NCBI RefSeq assembly: GCF_028023875.1
Contig: NZ_JAQIPB010000001.1
Location: forward strand, 248,001-312,000
Direction: 5' to 3'
DNA: 64,000 nucleotides
Source: Xenophilus arseniciresistens
GTDB lineage: Bacteria > Pseudomonadota > Gammaproteobacteria > Burkholderiales > Burkholderiaceae_C
A model generated the notes under the pieces. It was not told where the DNA came from. It saw nothing but the letters and a program-made list of their open reading frames with translations, and ran no database searches. This document shows positions 25,711-34,054 of this stretch, in pieces; the first letter of the stretch is position 1; the number at the start of each line of letters is the position of its first letter. The position numbers and the translations under genes are program-made.

Positions 25711-27894
25711 TCAGAAGCTCACCCGCGCCCCCACCGTCACGCTGCGCCCGCGCAGCGGTGCGGCGTCCTTGATGAAGGAGGTGTGGGCGAAGGCGAGCTT
25801 GTCGGTCAGGTTGTCGGCACGCACATAGAACAGCGTGTCCAGGCGCTGCACCTGCGTCCGGTAGCTCAGGCCCAGGTTCAGCAGCGTGTAGCCCGGCGTG
25901 ACGCTTTCATAGTCGGCCACGCGGCGCTGGCTGGCGGTGCGCACCACCTCGGCCCAGGCACCGAAGCCCTGGTAGTCGCCGTCCAGCCGCACGCCCACGC
26001 GCTGCGCGGGGATGCGCGGCAGGTTGCGGTTGCCGCCGGACTCGGCATCGATCTTGGCGCGCACGTAGTCGCCAAACACCGTCACACCCGCATGCCGGCC
26101 CAGCTTCTGGCGCAGCTTGGCTTCCAGGCCGGTGAAGGTGGCATCGCGCTGCGCGTACTGGATCAGCTGCAGCCCTTCATGGGCGTCCAGCGTGTCGGCA
26201 TAGATGTAGTTCTTCACGCGGTTGTGGAAGGCCGTGACCGAGAAGGTGGTGTCGCCGGCCGTCCGGGCCAGCGTCAGGTCGATGTTGCGCGAGCTTTCCT
26301 TGCGCAACTGGTCGTTGCCCATCTCGTAGGTGCGCGTGGCCAGGTGCAGGCCGTCGGCATAAAGCTCCTCGGCCGTGGGCAGGCGGCTGCTGTGCGAGAA
26401 GGTGCCGCCCAGCGACCAGCCCGGCTGGAAGCGCCATTGCGCGCCGGCCGAGAAGGAAGTGCCGCGGTGGCTGGTGTCGCGCTGCGTCAGCGAATCCACG
26501 TCGATGCGCTGCCATTCGTGGCGCAATGCGGCGTCCACGCGCACGTCGCCGAATTGCTTTTGCTCCAGCACGAACAGCGCGTGGCGCGTGGTGTCGGTGG
26601 GCGCCACATAGGCCTCTTCGCCCAGCGCGCTGAAGCGGCGCTGCGAGCCCTGCCAGCCGATCAGGCCGCGCCAGCCCGCGATGGGCTGGTGCTCCAGCTC
26701 CACACGCCCTTCCTGCGACTTGTTGCGGAAGGTGGTGCCGATCTCGCCGCCCTCGATCTCGTCGTGGCGGTAGCGCGTGACGGCCGCGCGCACGCGGGCC
26801 CGCGTGAAGCCGGGCAGCGGGTCCAGGTACTCGCCGCGCAGGTCCACGCGCTCGGTGCGCAGCTTGACCCAGGGGGTGCCGTGCGTTTCGTGCTCGTGCC
26901 CGTGGTCGTGGCCTTCCTCGGCATGCGCCTCGCCGTGGCCTTCTTCCTCGTGCGCGCCTTCTTCCTCGCCATGGCCGTGGTCGTCATGGCCGCCGCAGTG
27001 CAGGTGGTCGCCGTGCGGATGGCAGCCTTCGAACTCATGGCTGTGGCCCGGCAGGCCGTAGCGGCTGCTCTGCGTGCTGTAGGCCAGCCCGATGTAGCCG
27101 CGCGTGCCCACCCACGAAAGGCCGGCCGAGAAGGTGTCCGACGCGGCATCGCTGCCTTCCACCTTCCGGCCGCCCGACCAGTTCTTGCCCACGCGGTAGT
27201 CCTTGGCCTCGCGGCGCGAGCCTTCCAGGTGCAGCACCAGGTTGTCGCCCAGGGCGGTGGTCAGGTCGAAGGCACCGGCGGCCTCGCGCGCGCCGGAGCG
27301 GCCCTGCAGCTCCACGCCGCCTTCGAAGCCGCGCTCGGGCCGGCGCGTGGGAATGCGGTTGTCCAGCACGTTGACCACGCCACCCACGGCGCCGCCGCCA
27401 TGGATCAGCGCCGACGGGCCGCGCAGCACCTCCACCTGCCGCGCCAGCAGCGGCTCGGCGGTGACCGCGTGGTCGGGGCTGACATTGGAGGCATCGTGGA
27501 TCTCCACGCCATCGGCCAGCACCTTCACGCGCGGGCCATCCATGCCGCGGATGATGGGCCGGCTGGCGCCGGCACCGAAATGCGAGGCGCTCACGCCGGG
27601 CTCGCCGGCCAGGGTGTCGCCCAGGTTGGCGCCGCGGCGCAGCACCAGCTCCTGGCCTTCAAGCACGCTCACGGGCGTGCTCATGTCGTCTTCGCCCAGG
27701 TTCAGGCCGCTGGCCGAAACGGTGACGGGCGCCAGCGTGGGGATGGCCGGATCGGCCACGGCCTGCTGGGCCCAGGCGGGCTGCAGCAGGGCCAGCACGG
27801 CCGCAGCCACGGCGCCGTGATGGACGCGCAGGGGGCTGGCCGAAGCTTGCAGGGAGGCGGCGCGCACGGCGCCACGGGACAGAGGAGAAGACAT
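25711..27894 (-). CDS. TonB-dependent outer-membrane receptor, ZnuD-like, with His-rich loop
   Basis: This 727-residue receptor takes up a metal across the outer membrane using TonB energy. The plug domain contains LGDTLAGEPGVSASHFGAGASRP-type motifs (ASRPIIRGMDGPRV; VEVLRGPSALIHGGGAVGGVVN), and the barrel ends in VTVGARVSF with a terminal Phe. Between about 26878 and 27048 a loop of 57 residues carries 17 His, many Asp/Glu and two Cys, as in ZnuD, where such a loop binds zinc. The start at 27894 precedes a long leader ending QPAWA. It follows the DUF2946-like gene on the same strand. Zinc is inferred; copper or another transition metal is possible. Confidence 0.9.
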   Translation of the reverse strand: MSSPLSRGAVRAASLQASASPLRVHHGAVAAAVLALLQPAWAQQAVADPAIPTLAPVTVSASGLNLGEDDMSTPVSVLEGQELVLRRGANLGDTLAGEPGVSASHFGAGASRPIIRGMDGPRVKVLADGVEIHDASNVSPDHAVTAEPLLARQVEVLRGPSALIHGGGAVGGVVNVLDNRIPTRRPERGFEGGVELQGRSGAREAAGAFDLTTALGDNLVLHLEGSRREAKDYRVGKNWSGGRKVEGSDAASDTFSAGLSWVGTRGYIGLAYSTQSSRYGLPGHSHEFEGCHPHGDHLHCGGHDDHGHGEEEGAHEEEGHGEAHAEEGHDHGHEHETHGTPWVKLRTERVDLRGEYLDPLPGFTRARVRAAVTRYRHDEIEGGEIGTTFRNKSQEGRVELEHQPIAGWRGLIGWQGSQRRFSALGEEAYVAPTDTTRHALFVLEQKQFGDVRVDAALRHEWQRIDVDSLTQRDTSHRGTSFSAGAQWRFQPGWSLGGTFSHSSRLPTAEELYADGLHLATRTYEMGNDQLRKESSRNIDLTLARTAGDTTFSVTAFHNRVKNYIYADTLDAHEGLQLIQYAQRDATFTGLEAKLRQKLGRHAGVTVFGDYVRAKIDAESGGNRNLPRIPAQRVGVRLDGDYQGFGAWAEVVRTASQRRVADYESVTPGYTLLNLGLSYRTQVQRLDTLFYVRADNLTDKLAFAHTSFIKDAAPLRGRSVTVGARVSF

Positions 27895-28072
27895 GATCAG
27901 AACAATGAGCACAAGGCGCAGGCCGGCGGCGCTGCAGGGGCAGCGCGCCGTCCGCGCGGGAATCAGGGGCTGGCTTGGGCCGTGAGGGATCGATGGCCGC
28001 CGCGCCACACGGCACGGCCGCGCGCGCCTTCATCAGGCGCCGCGCATCACGCAGACAAGACAGAAGAGGGAA

Positions 28073-28516
28073 TCAGGCGGACAGGGACAGGCCGCCAGGA
28101 GGCGGGCCGCGCGCGTCGAAAAGCGCGACCCAGCGGGCGATGAATTCGCCCGCGCGCAGGCGCAGCTGCGCCATGGGAAGTTGCAGCGGCAGCAGCACCG
28201 GCGCCACGGCCAGCAGGGCCGGGTCGCCGCTGAGCTGGTCGTACAGCCGGCATTCGGCGTCGCCCTCGCGGTGTGCGCCGAAGAGCTGGTCGAACCAGCC
28301 GTGGCTGTGCGCGGCCTGCGCCACTGCATGCGAGGGATGCGCCTGCGCCGCCGCTGCGGCCGACGCGGCCAGCGCATGCAGACCGGGCGCGTGCAAGGCC
28401 CGGTGCATCTGCCCCATCGTGCCCGCAAAGCACAGCGCCAGCACCAGCCACGCCGCCCACTGCCGAAGGCGCTGCGGGCGGTGCAAGGCGGCGGCGAAGG
28501 GCCGGGCGAAAGACAT
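28073..28516 (-). CDS. DUF2946-like exported or membrane protein
   Basis: This 147-residue protein starts with a hydrophobic segment (AAWLVLALCFAGTMG), then a His/Ala-rich stretch (MHRALHAPGLHALAA, AHSHGWFDQLFGAHR), a Cys-Leu-Tyr-Asp motif (ECRLYDQLSG), a second hydrophobic segment, and ends ARGPPPGGLSLSA. The ARGPP ending and the H...C..D layout resemble DUF2946 proteins, often found beside metal receptors. The ATG at 28516 is used. Its position just upstream of the His-rich receptor suggests a role in metal handling. Confidence 0.65.
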   Translation of the reverse strand: MSFARPFAAALHRPQRLRQWAAWLVLALCFAGTMGQMHRALHAPGLHALAASAAAAAQAHPSHAVAQAAHSHGWFDQLFGAHREGDAECRLYDQLSGDPALLAVAPVLLPLQLPMAQLRLRAGEFIARWVALFDARGPPPGGLSLSA

Positions 28517-28551
28517 GGGGCTCAAGAAGAAACCGGGGATGTTCGGCGGGT

Positions 28552-29106
28552 TCAGCGCTTGAGCTGCGCCGCAAAAGTCTGCTGGAACTTCTGCACCTTG
28601 GGGCCGACCACGAAGGCGCAGTAGCCCTGGTTGGGATGGTTCAGGAAGTAGTCCTGGTGGTAGTCCTCGGCCGGCCAGTAGTTGGCCAGCGGCAGCACTT
28701 CGGTCACGATGGGCCGGCCCGCATAGACGCCGCTGGCCGCCATCTCGGCGATCAGCGCCTGCGCCTGCTGCATCTGCGCGTCGTTCACGGTGTAGATGCC
28801 GCTGCGGTACTGCGTGCCCACGTCGTTGCCCTGGCGGTTAAGCGTGGTGGGGTCATGGACCACGAAGAAGATTTCCAGCAGTTGCCGAAGGCTCACGCGC
28901 GCGGGGTCGAAGCGCAGCTTCACCACCTCCACATGGCCCGTGCTGCCTGAGCACACCTGCTCGTAGCTGGGCTGGTGCGCATGGCCGTTGCAGTAGCCCG
29001 ACTCCACATCGACCACGCCCTCGACACGGTCGAACACCGCCTCCGTGCACCAGAAGCAGCCGCCACCCAGCACCAGGGTGTCCAGAGAGTCGTCAGTCGT
29101 TGCCAT
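28552..29106 (-). CDS. msrA: Peptide-methionine (S)-S-oxide reductase
   Basis: This repair enzyme reduces methionine-S-sulfoxide in proteins and free amino acid. The 184-residue protein has the catalytic GCFWCTE motif near its N-terminus, GYCNGHAHQPSYEQVCSGSTGH, and YHQDYFLNHPNQGYC with the resolving Cys. The ATG at 29106 has GGAG six bases upstream; an ATG at 29118 is possible. It precedes the DUF2946-like gene on the same strand, so it may be cotranscribed with the metal receptor, though 35- and 178-base gaps separate them. Confidence 0.96.
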   Translation of the reverse strand: MATTDDSLDTLVLGGGCFWCTEAVFDRVEGVVDVESGYCNGHAHQPSYEQVCSGSTGHVEVVKLRFDPARVSLRQLLEIFFVVHDPTTLNRQGNDVGTQYRSGIYTVNDAQMQQAQALIAEMAASGVYAGRPIVTEVLPLANYWPAEDYHQDYFLNHPNQGYCAFVVGPKVQKFQQTFAAQLKR

Positions 29107-29182
29107 GAATTGCTCCATCGAGGGCCCGGGGTCGGCATGAACAGGCAGGCCTGTCCGCGCGAAAGGGCGACATTGTGCCGGG

Positions 29183-29212
29183 TTGACGCCCGGGGCGTCG
29201 GCTGGCTACATT
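29183..29212 (+). promoter_or_regulatory. Sigma70-type promoter of the tetR gene
   Basis: TTGACG (29183-29188) and TACATT (29207-29212) are separated by 18 bases, a good sigma70 promoter in this GC-rich background. The start site would fall within the inverted-repeat region just downstream. Confidence 0.6.
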
Positions 29213-29233
29213 ACTAACCAGCCAGTCATTAAG
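29201..29233. promoter_or_regulatory. Probable TetR operator
   Basis: GGCTGG (about 29200-29205) and CCAGCC (29218-29223) form an inverted repeat, and the overlapping ACTAACCAGCCAGTCATT is a degenerate dyad of the type bound by AcrR/TetR regulators. It overlaps the -10 and start of the tetR promoter, suggesting autorepression. Confidence 0.5.
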
Positions 29234-29276
29234 AAAACGCCACGCGCCGGCCCTCTTCTTCTCCTTCTTTTTGCCC

Positions 29277-29966
29277 ATGCCCGACCGTCCCGTCAGCGAG
29301 TTCCTGTGCCCCCTGCGCGCCAAGCGTGCGCGGCGCAAGGAAGCGCGCCCGGGCGAGCTGCTGCAGGCCGCGCTGGACCTGTTCGTGGACAAGGGCTTCG
29401 CGGCCACGCGGGTGGAAGAAGTGGCGGCCCGCGCCGGGGTTTCCAAGGGCACGCTCTTCCTGTACTTCAAGACCAAGGAAGAGCTGTTCCAGGCCGTGGT
29501 CACGCACAACATCGCAGGCCTGTTCGTGCAGTGGGAACAGGAGTTCCTGGACTTCGAGGGCAGCACGCCCGAGATGCTGCGCTACTGCATGCGCACCTGG
29601 TGGGAGCGCGTGGGCCTGACGCAGGCCTCGGGCATCACCAAGCTGATCCTGGCCGAAGGCCGCAACTTCCCCGAACTGGCCGATTTCTACCGCCGCGAGG
29701 TGGTCAAGCCCGGGCAGGCGCTGATCCGCCGCATGCTCGAGCGCGGCGTGACGCGCGGCGAGTTCGAGATCGACGACATGGACCACACCCTCTATGCCGT
29801 GATCGCGCCCATGCTCTTTCTGATGCTGTGGCGCCATTCGGCCAATGCCTGCGTGGACGCGGAGCTGGACCCCGAGCGCTACCTGCAGGCCCTGTCCGAC
29901 ACCGTGCTGCGCGGCCTGTGCACCCCGGGCGCGCGCACGACCCTGTCTTCGCCACCGGCCTCCTAG
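29277..29966 (+). CDS. TetR-family transcriptional regulator
   Basis: This DNA-binding repressor of about 229 residues has an N-terminal HTH (ALDLFVDKGFAATRVEEVAA, RAGVSKGTLFLYFKTKEEL) and a helical ligand-binding C-terminal half with a TetR_C-type core (WWERVGLTQASGITKLIL). The first ATG is at 29277; a TTG six bases earlier is less likely. It heads the order tetR, pcm-like, rhodanese, tolC, so it may control efflux through the TolC channel. A promoter overlapping a dyad directly upstream suggests it represses itself. Confidence 0.92.
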   Translation: MPDRPVSEFLCPLRAKRARRKEARPGELLQAALDLFVDKGFAATRVEEVAARAGVSKGTLFLYFKTKEELFQAVVTHNIAGLFVQWEQEFLDFEGSTPEMLRYCMRTWWERVGLTQASGITKLILAEGRNFPELADFYRREVVKPGQALIRRMLERGVTRGEFEIDDMDHTLYAVIAPMLFLMLWRHSANACVDAELDPERYLQALSDTVLRGLCTPGARTTLSSPPAS

Positions 29967-29969
29967 AAT
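29964..29969 (+). promoter_or_regulatory. Putative -10 of the pcm-like/rhodanese/tolC run
   Basis: TAGAAT overlaps the tetR stop codon and lies 43 bases before the next ATG. The -35 position is poor, so this is tentative. Confidence 0.35.
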
Positions 29970-30011
29970 CCCGGGTTTGCCCCTACCAACACAGTCCCGT
30001 CCGGAATCCCC

Positions 30012-30689
30012 ATGAACGCCCCCACCAGCCCTGAAGCCCTGCGTTTCAACATGATCGAGCAGCAGATCCGTCCCTGGAACGTGCTGGAGCCGCAGATCCT
30101 GGAGCTGCTGTCGGTGGTGCGCCGCGAGGACTACGTGCCCGCCGTGCACCGATCGCTGGCCTTCTTCGACATGGAACTGCCGCTGGGCGACGGCCGCGAG
30201 AGCGGCCAGTGCATGCTCTCGCCCAAGGTGGAAGCCCGTCTGCTGCAGGACCTGCAGATCAAGCCCACCGACAGCGTGCTCGAGATCGGCACCGGCTCGG
30301 GCTACATGGCCGCACTGCTGGCGCACCGCGCGGCCAAGGTGCTGACGCTGGAGATCGACGAAAACCTGGCCCGGCAGGCCACGCAGACGCTGCGCGAGAA
30401 CGGCGTCGCCAACGTGGAAGTGCGCCATGCCGACGGCGCCAAGCCGCTGGCCAGCGGCCCCACTTTCGACGTGATCCTGCTCAGCGGCTCGGTGGCCCGC
30501 GTGCCGCAGAACCTGCTGGGTTCGCTGAACATCGGCGGCCGGCTGGCCGCCATCGTGGGTGAAGAGCCCATGATGCGCGCCCACTTCATCACCCGCGAAT
30601 CCGAAGGCAAGTGGGAGACGCGGCAGCCCTGGGACACCGTGGCGCCGCGCCTGTTGAACTTCCCTGAGCCTTCGCGCTTCAGTTTCTGA
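30012..30689 (+). CDS. Protein-L-isoaspartate O-methyltransferase-like protein
   Basis: This SAM-dependent methyltransferase-fold protein has 225 residues. Motif I is VLEIGTGSGYMAALL near residue 94, then an acidic LTLEIDENLA motif and FDVILLSGSV. The N-terminal half follows the Pcm pattern, but the usual catalytic GQTISQP segment is replaced by ESGQCMLSPKVEA, so isoaspartate repair activity is doubtful. It stands 18 bases before the rhodanese gene and 394 before tolC, a conserved order in Burkholderiales. A specialised methyltransferase or non-enzymatic role is possible. Confidence 0.85.
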   Translation: MNAPTSPEALRFNMIEQQIRPWNVLEPQILELLSVVRREDYVPAVHRSLAFFDMELPLGDGRESGQCMLSPKVEARLLQDLQIKPTDSVLEIGTGSGYMAALLAHRAAKVLTLEIDENLARQATQTLRENGVANVEVRHADGAKPLASGPTFDVILLSGSVARVPQNLLGSLNIGGRLAAIVGEEPMMRAHFITRESEGKWETRQPWDTVAPRLLNFPEPSRFSF

Positions 30690-30707
30690 CAACACCCTGC
30701 TGTTGCC

Positions 30708-31052
30708 ATGATCGACCAAGTCCGCCCTTCCGACCTCCAGGCCTGGTTTGCCCAGAAAGATGCTGATGCCCAACCGGTGCTGCTGGACGTGCGCGAGCCC
30801 TGGGAACGGCAGACCGCCAGCGTGAGCCCCGACGGCTGCACCCTGCTGGCCATTCCCATGCACGAGATCCCCGCGCGACTGGCCGAGCTGGATGCCGACC
30901 GGCAGCGCATTGCCTGCCTGTGCCACCACGGTGGACGCAGCCAGCAGGTGGCCCTGTTTCTTCAGCACCACGGCTTCGCGCAGGTGGCCAACGTGGCAGG
31001 CGGCATCGACGCCTGGTCGCTCACGCTGGACCCTGCGGTGCCGCGCTACTGA
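30708..31052 (+). CDS. Single-domain rhodanese-like protein
   Basis: This 114-residue protein has a rhodanese fold: PVLLDVREPWER, HEIPARLAEL, then the active-site loop CLCHHGGRSQQVA with candidate catalytic Cys, and the closing NVAGGIDAWSL. Such domains transfer sulfur to cyanide or other acceptors in the cytoplasm. It is 18 bases after the methyltransferase-like gene and 30 before tolC and is probably cotranscribed with both. Confidence 0.93.
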   Translation: MIDQVRPSDLQAWFAQKDADAQPVLLDVREPWERQTASVSPDGCTLLAIPMHEIPARLAELDADRQRIACLCHHGGRSQQVALFLQHHGFAQVANVAGGIDAWSLTLDPAVPRY

Positions 31053-31082
31053 GCCGACTCGCCTCTTCAATCTCTGCTGAAC

Positions 31083-32453
31083 ATGCCAACGTTCCTGCAT
31101 GCACGCGGGTGGGCTTCGTGCGCCCTCGCCACGGCCATCGGCCTTGCCGCCCTGCCTTCTGCGCAGGCGCAGAACCTGGTGCAGCTCTACGAGGCCGCGC
31201 GCGCGCATGACGCCACCTTCCAGGCCGCGCGCGCCCAGGCGGCGGCCAACACCGCGCGCGGCGCCCAGGCCCGCGCGGCGGTGCTGCCGCAGGTGGGGCT
31301 GGCGGCCGGCGTCTCGCGCACCGAGGCCGACATCCGCACCGATGCCGGCAAGGGCCCGCGCGACTTCAGCACCCAGCAGGTGGGCATCCAGGCCACGCAG
31401 CCGATCTACCGGCCGGCCAACTGGGCCACGCGCAGCCAGGGCGAGCGCCAGGCCGAGATCGCGCAGGCCCAGCTCCAGGGTGCCGAGCAGGACCTGATCG
31501 TGCGGCTGGCGCAGGCCTACTTCGACGTGCTGGGCGCGCGCGACACGCTGGCGCTGGTGCAGGCGCAGAAGGCGGCGGTGGCCGAACAACTGGCCGCCGC
31601 GCGCCGCAACTTCGAGCTGGGCAACGCCACGATCACCGACACGCACGAGGCCCAGGCCCTGCACGACCTGGTGGTGGCGCAGGAGATCGCGGCTGGCAAC
31701 GAGCTGCAGGTCAGGCAGCTCGCGCTGGACGAGCTGACCGGCCGCAGCACCGCGCCCTGGCCCCTGGCCCAGCCCGTGGCCCTGCCCGCGCTGACGCCGG
31801 CCGAGTTGCAACCCTGGCTGACGCAGGCCGAGGCCTTCCACCCTGCCCTGCGCCAGGCGCAGCTGGCGCGCGAAGTGGCCGCGCTTGAGGTGGACAAGGC
31901 CAAGGCCGGCCACCTGCCCACGCTGGACGCCACGCTGGGCTACCAGGTGGTCAACAACCCGCAGGGCGTGATCGACTCCACCGTCCGCACGCGCGTGCAT
32001 GCGGCGCAGGCCGGCCTGCAGCTGAACGTGCCGCTGTTCGCGGGCTTCGCGACCGAGAACCGCATCAAGGAAACGCTGGCGCTCGAGGAACAGGCGCAGG
32101 CCACGCTGGACGACACGCGCCGCCGCATCACGCAAAGCACGCGCGCGGCCTGGCTGGGCCTGCAGGCGGGCGCGGGCCAGGTGCGTGCGCTGGAAGCGGC
32201 GCAGGCCTCCAGCCAGAGCGCGCTCGATGCGAACAAGCTGGGCTACCAGGTGGGCGTGCGCATCAACATCGACGTGCTCAACGCCCAGAGCCAGCTCTTC
32301 CAGACCCGGCGCGACCTGGCGATGGCGCGCTACAACCTGCTGCTGGGCCAGCTCAAGCTGCGGCAGGCCAATGGCTCGCTGACGGCGGACGACCTGCGAG
32401 GCATCAACGCGGTGCTGGGCAGCGCGCCGGCTTCCCCAGCCGCGCCGGGCTGA
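31083..32453 (+). CDS. tolC: TolC-family outer-membrane efflux protein
   Basis: This outer-membrane channel serves type I secretion and multidrug pumps. The 456-residue protein has a signal peptide (residues 1 to about 24, ASA-type cut SAQAQ-N), then two repeats of the OEP domain: LVQLYEAARAHDATFQAARAQ opens the first, and FHPALRQAQLAREVAALEVDKA opens the second. The C-terminal coiled coil YQVGVRINIDVLNAQSQLFQ is characteristic. No membrane-fusion or pump gene is adjacent, so it may serve several systems. The upstream tetR gene may regulate it. Confidence 0.93.
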   Translation: MPTFLHARGWASCALATAIGLAALPSAQAQNLVQLYEAARAHDATFQAARAQAAANTARGAQARAAVLPQVGLAAGVSRTEADIRTDAGKGPRDFSTQQVGIQATQPIYRPANWATRSQGERQAEIAQAQLQGAEQDLIVRLAQAYFDVLGARDTLALVQAQKAAVAEQLAAARRNFELGNATITDTHEAQALHDLVVAQEIAAGNELQVRQLALDELTGRSTAPWPLAQPVALPALTPAELQPWLTQAEAFHPALRQAQLAREVAALEVDKAKAGHLPTLDATLGYQVVNNPQGVIDSTVRTRVHAAQAGLQLNVPLFAGFATENRIKETLALEEQAQATLDDTRRRITQSTRAAWLGLQAGAGQVRALEAAQASSQSALDANKLGYQVGVRINIDVLNAQSQLFQTRRDLAMARYNLLLGQLKLRQANGSLTADDLRGINAVLGSAPASPAAPG

Positions 32454-32470
32454 ACGGAGGGGCCAGGCGC

Positions 32471-33973
32471 TCAGTCCAGCCGGGGCTCGATGCGCTGCGT
32501 GTGTCCCTGCGCGGGCTGGACGGGCGCATACGCGGCCTGCCCCTCAACATCGCGCCCTTGCGCTACCTCTTCTTCCTGCGCCACCGTGGGCTCGATGGGC
32601 TCGGCGCCCAGCACCGGCGCAGGCACCGGCGGCACCGCGGGGTCGGGGCGCTGCTGCACCAGGTGCAGGAGCGCCGTCACGGTGCGCTCCGCGGCGCCGC
32701 GGTGGGCGCCCGAGAAAACCTGCGCGGCCTGCGCCATGCCGGCATGGCGCGACCAGTCGGCCACCAGCGCCAGGGCGTGGGCCACGGCCTGGCGCATGTC
32801 GTCCACGCGCATGGCGGCGCCGCCGTCCAGGGCGAGTTCGGCGGCCTCAGCGAAGTTAAAGGTCGAAGGGCCCAGGATCAGCGGACAGCCGCAGGCGGCC
32901 GCCTCGATCAGGTTCTGCCCGCCCAGCGGCTCGAAGCTGCCGCCCAGCAGCGCCACCTGGGCCATGCCGTAGTACAGCGCCATCTCGCCCAGCGAATCGC
33001 CGAGCCAGACTTCGTTCTCGCGCGGCGTGCCGTCTGCGGTGCTGCGACGGGCGCAGGCAAAGCCCGCGGATTCGATCAGGGCAGCCACCTCGTCGAAGCG
33101 CTGCGGATGGCGCGGCACGATCATCCACTGCACGTCGCAGGCGCGCAGGCGCGGGGCACCCCGCGGGGCGCCGCGCAGCGTTTCGGAAGGCGCCACCACC
33201 CAGTAGTGCTTGATGGCCTCCAGCAACTGGCGCTCCTCGCCCTCGCGCGAGCTGGCCAGCACCACCACCGGCCGGTCGATGCGCGCGCGCAGCGCCTCGG
33301 CATGCGCGAGCTGCCGCGCATCGGGGGCGGCGTCGAACTTGAGGTTGCCGAACACACCGCCCAGCTTGGCGCCCAGCGAGACCAGGCGATGCGCATCGGC
33401 TTCGCTCTGCGCCCACACGGCGGCCAGTGAGGCATAGGCCGGGCGCGAGAGCCAGGCCAGGCGCTCGGCGCGCGCCAGCGAGCGCGCATTGAGCCGCGCG
33501 TTGGCCAAGGTGAGCGGGATGCCCCGCTCGGCGCAGGCGGCCGTGAGTTCGGGCCAGACCTCGGTTTCCATCAGCACGCCCACGCGCGGGCGGAAGCGGT
33601 CGAGGAAGCGCGCCACGGCCTCGGGCGTGTCCCAGGGCTGCCAGACCTGCAGGTCGCCTTCCTCCAGCAACTTGGCGCCCTCTTCGCGGCCGGTGGCCGT
33701 GCCGTGGGTCAGCAGGATGGGCACGCCTGGCAGCTGGCGGCGCAGTTGCGCGATCAGGATGCCGGCGGCGCGCGTCTCGCCGAGCGACACGGCATGGATC
33801 CAGCACCAGTCGGTGCCCGACAGCGCCGGGTCATAGAGGCCGAAGCGCTCTTCCACGGCCACGCCGTAGCCGGGCTCGGCGCGCGCGCGCCGTCGCAGCT
33901 TGCGCCGCAGCAGCGGCTGCGCCATGCGCGTGAACAGCCCATACAGGCGCAGCGAAATCGAACGGCCACTCAC
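32471..33973 (-). CDS. waaA: 3-deoxy-D-manno-octulosonic acid (Kdo) transferase
   Basis: This membrane-associated GT-B glycosyltransferase adds Kdo to lipid IV-A in LPS core synthesis. Family features are the N-terminal LYGLFTRMAQPLLRRK, EERFGLYDP, WIHAVSLGETRAA with the catalytic Glu, PGVPILLTHGTATG, METEVWPEL and GGSFEPLGGQNLIEAAACG. At 500 residues it is about 75 longer than E. coli WaaA, mainly through a C-terminal acidic/Pro tail of about 60 residues without obvious fold. A GTG at 33973 is the apparent start. It is convergent with tolC and follows phosphomannomutase. Confidence 0.93.
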   Translation of the reverse strand: MSGRSISLRLYGLFTRMAQPLLRRKLRRRARAEPGYGVAVEERFGLYDPALSGTDWCWIHAVSLGETRAAGILIAQLRRQLPGVPILLTHGTATGREEGAKLLEEGDLQVWQPWDTPEAVARFLDRFRPRVGVLMETEVWPELTAACAERGIPLTLANARLNARSLARAERLAWLSRPAYASLAAVWAQSEADAHRLVSLGAKLGGVFGNLKFDAAPDARQLAHAEALRARIDRPVVVLASSREGEERQLLEAIKHYWVVAPSETLRGAPRGAPRLRACDVQWMIVPRHPQRFDEVAALIESAGFACARRSTADGTPRENEVWLGDSLGEMALYYGMAQVALLGGSFEPLGGQNLIEAAACGCPLILGPSTFNFAEAAELALDGGAAMRVDDMRQAVAHALALVADWSRHAGMAQAAQVFSGAHRGAAERTVTALLHLVQQRPDPAVPPVPAPVLGAEPIEPTVAQEEEVAQGRDVEGQAAYAPVQPAQGHTQRIEPRLD

Positions 33974-34054
33974 TTCTTCAACGATCCCAAACGCTGCAAC
34001 TGCACATCATCGACATTGGAAGGCCACGCAGACGCGGCCAGGGGCGCGCCAGGC

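Noticed and set aside
24154-28143. A 1329-codon open frame on the plus strand opposite the transporter and TonB-dependent receptor genes
   Set aside because: The opposite strand has well-supported proteins (AEC transporter, receptor with plug and barrel motifs); this frame shows only low-complexity composition.
29183-29233. Reading the dyad upstream of tetR as a terminator of msrA
   Set aside because: The msrA gene runs leftward away from this site, there is no T-tract, and a promoter overlaps the dyad.
29229-32135. A 968-codon open frame antisense to tetR, pcm-like, rhodanese and tolC
   Set aside because: It covers four recognised genes and their promoter region and has no recognisable motif.
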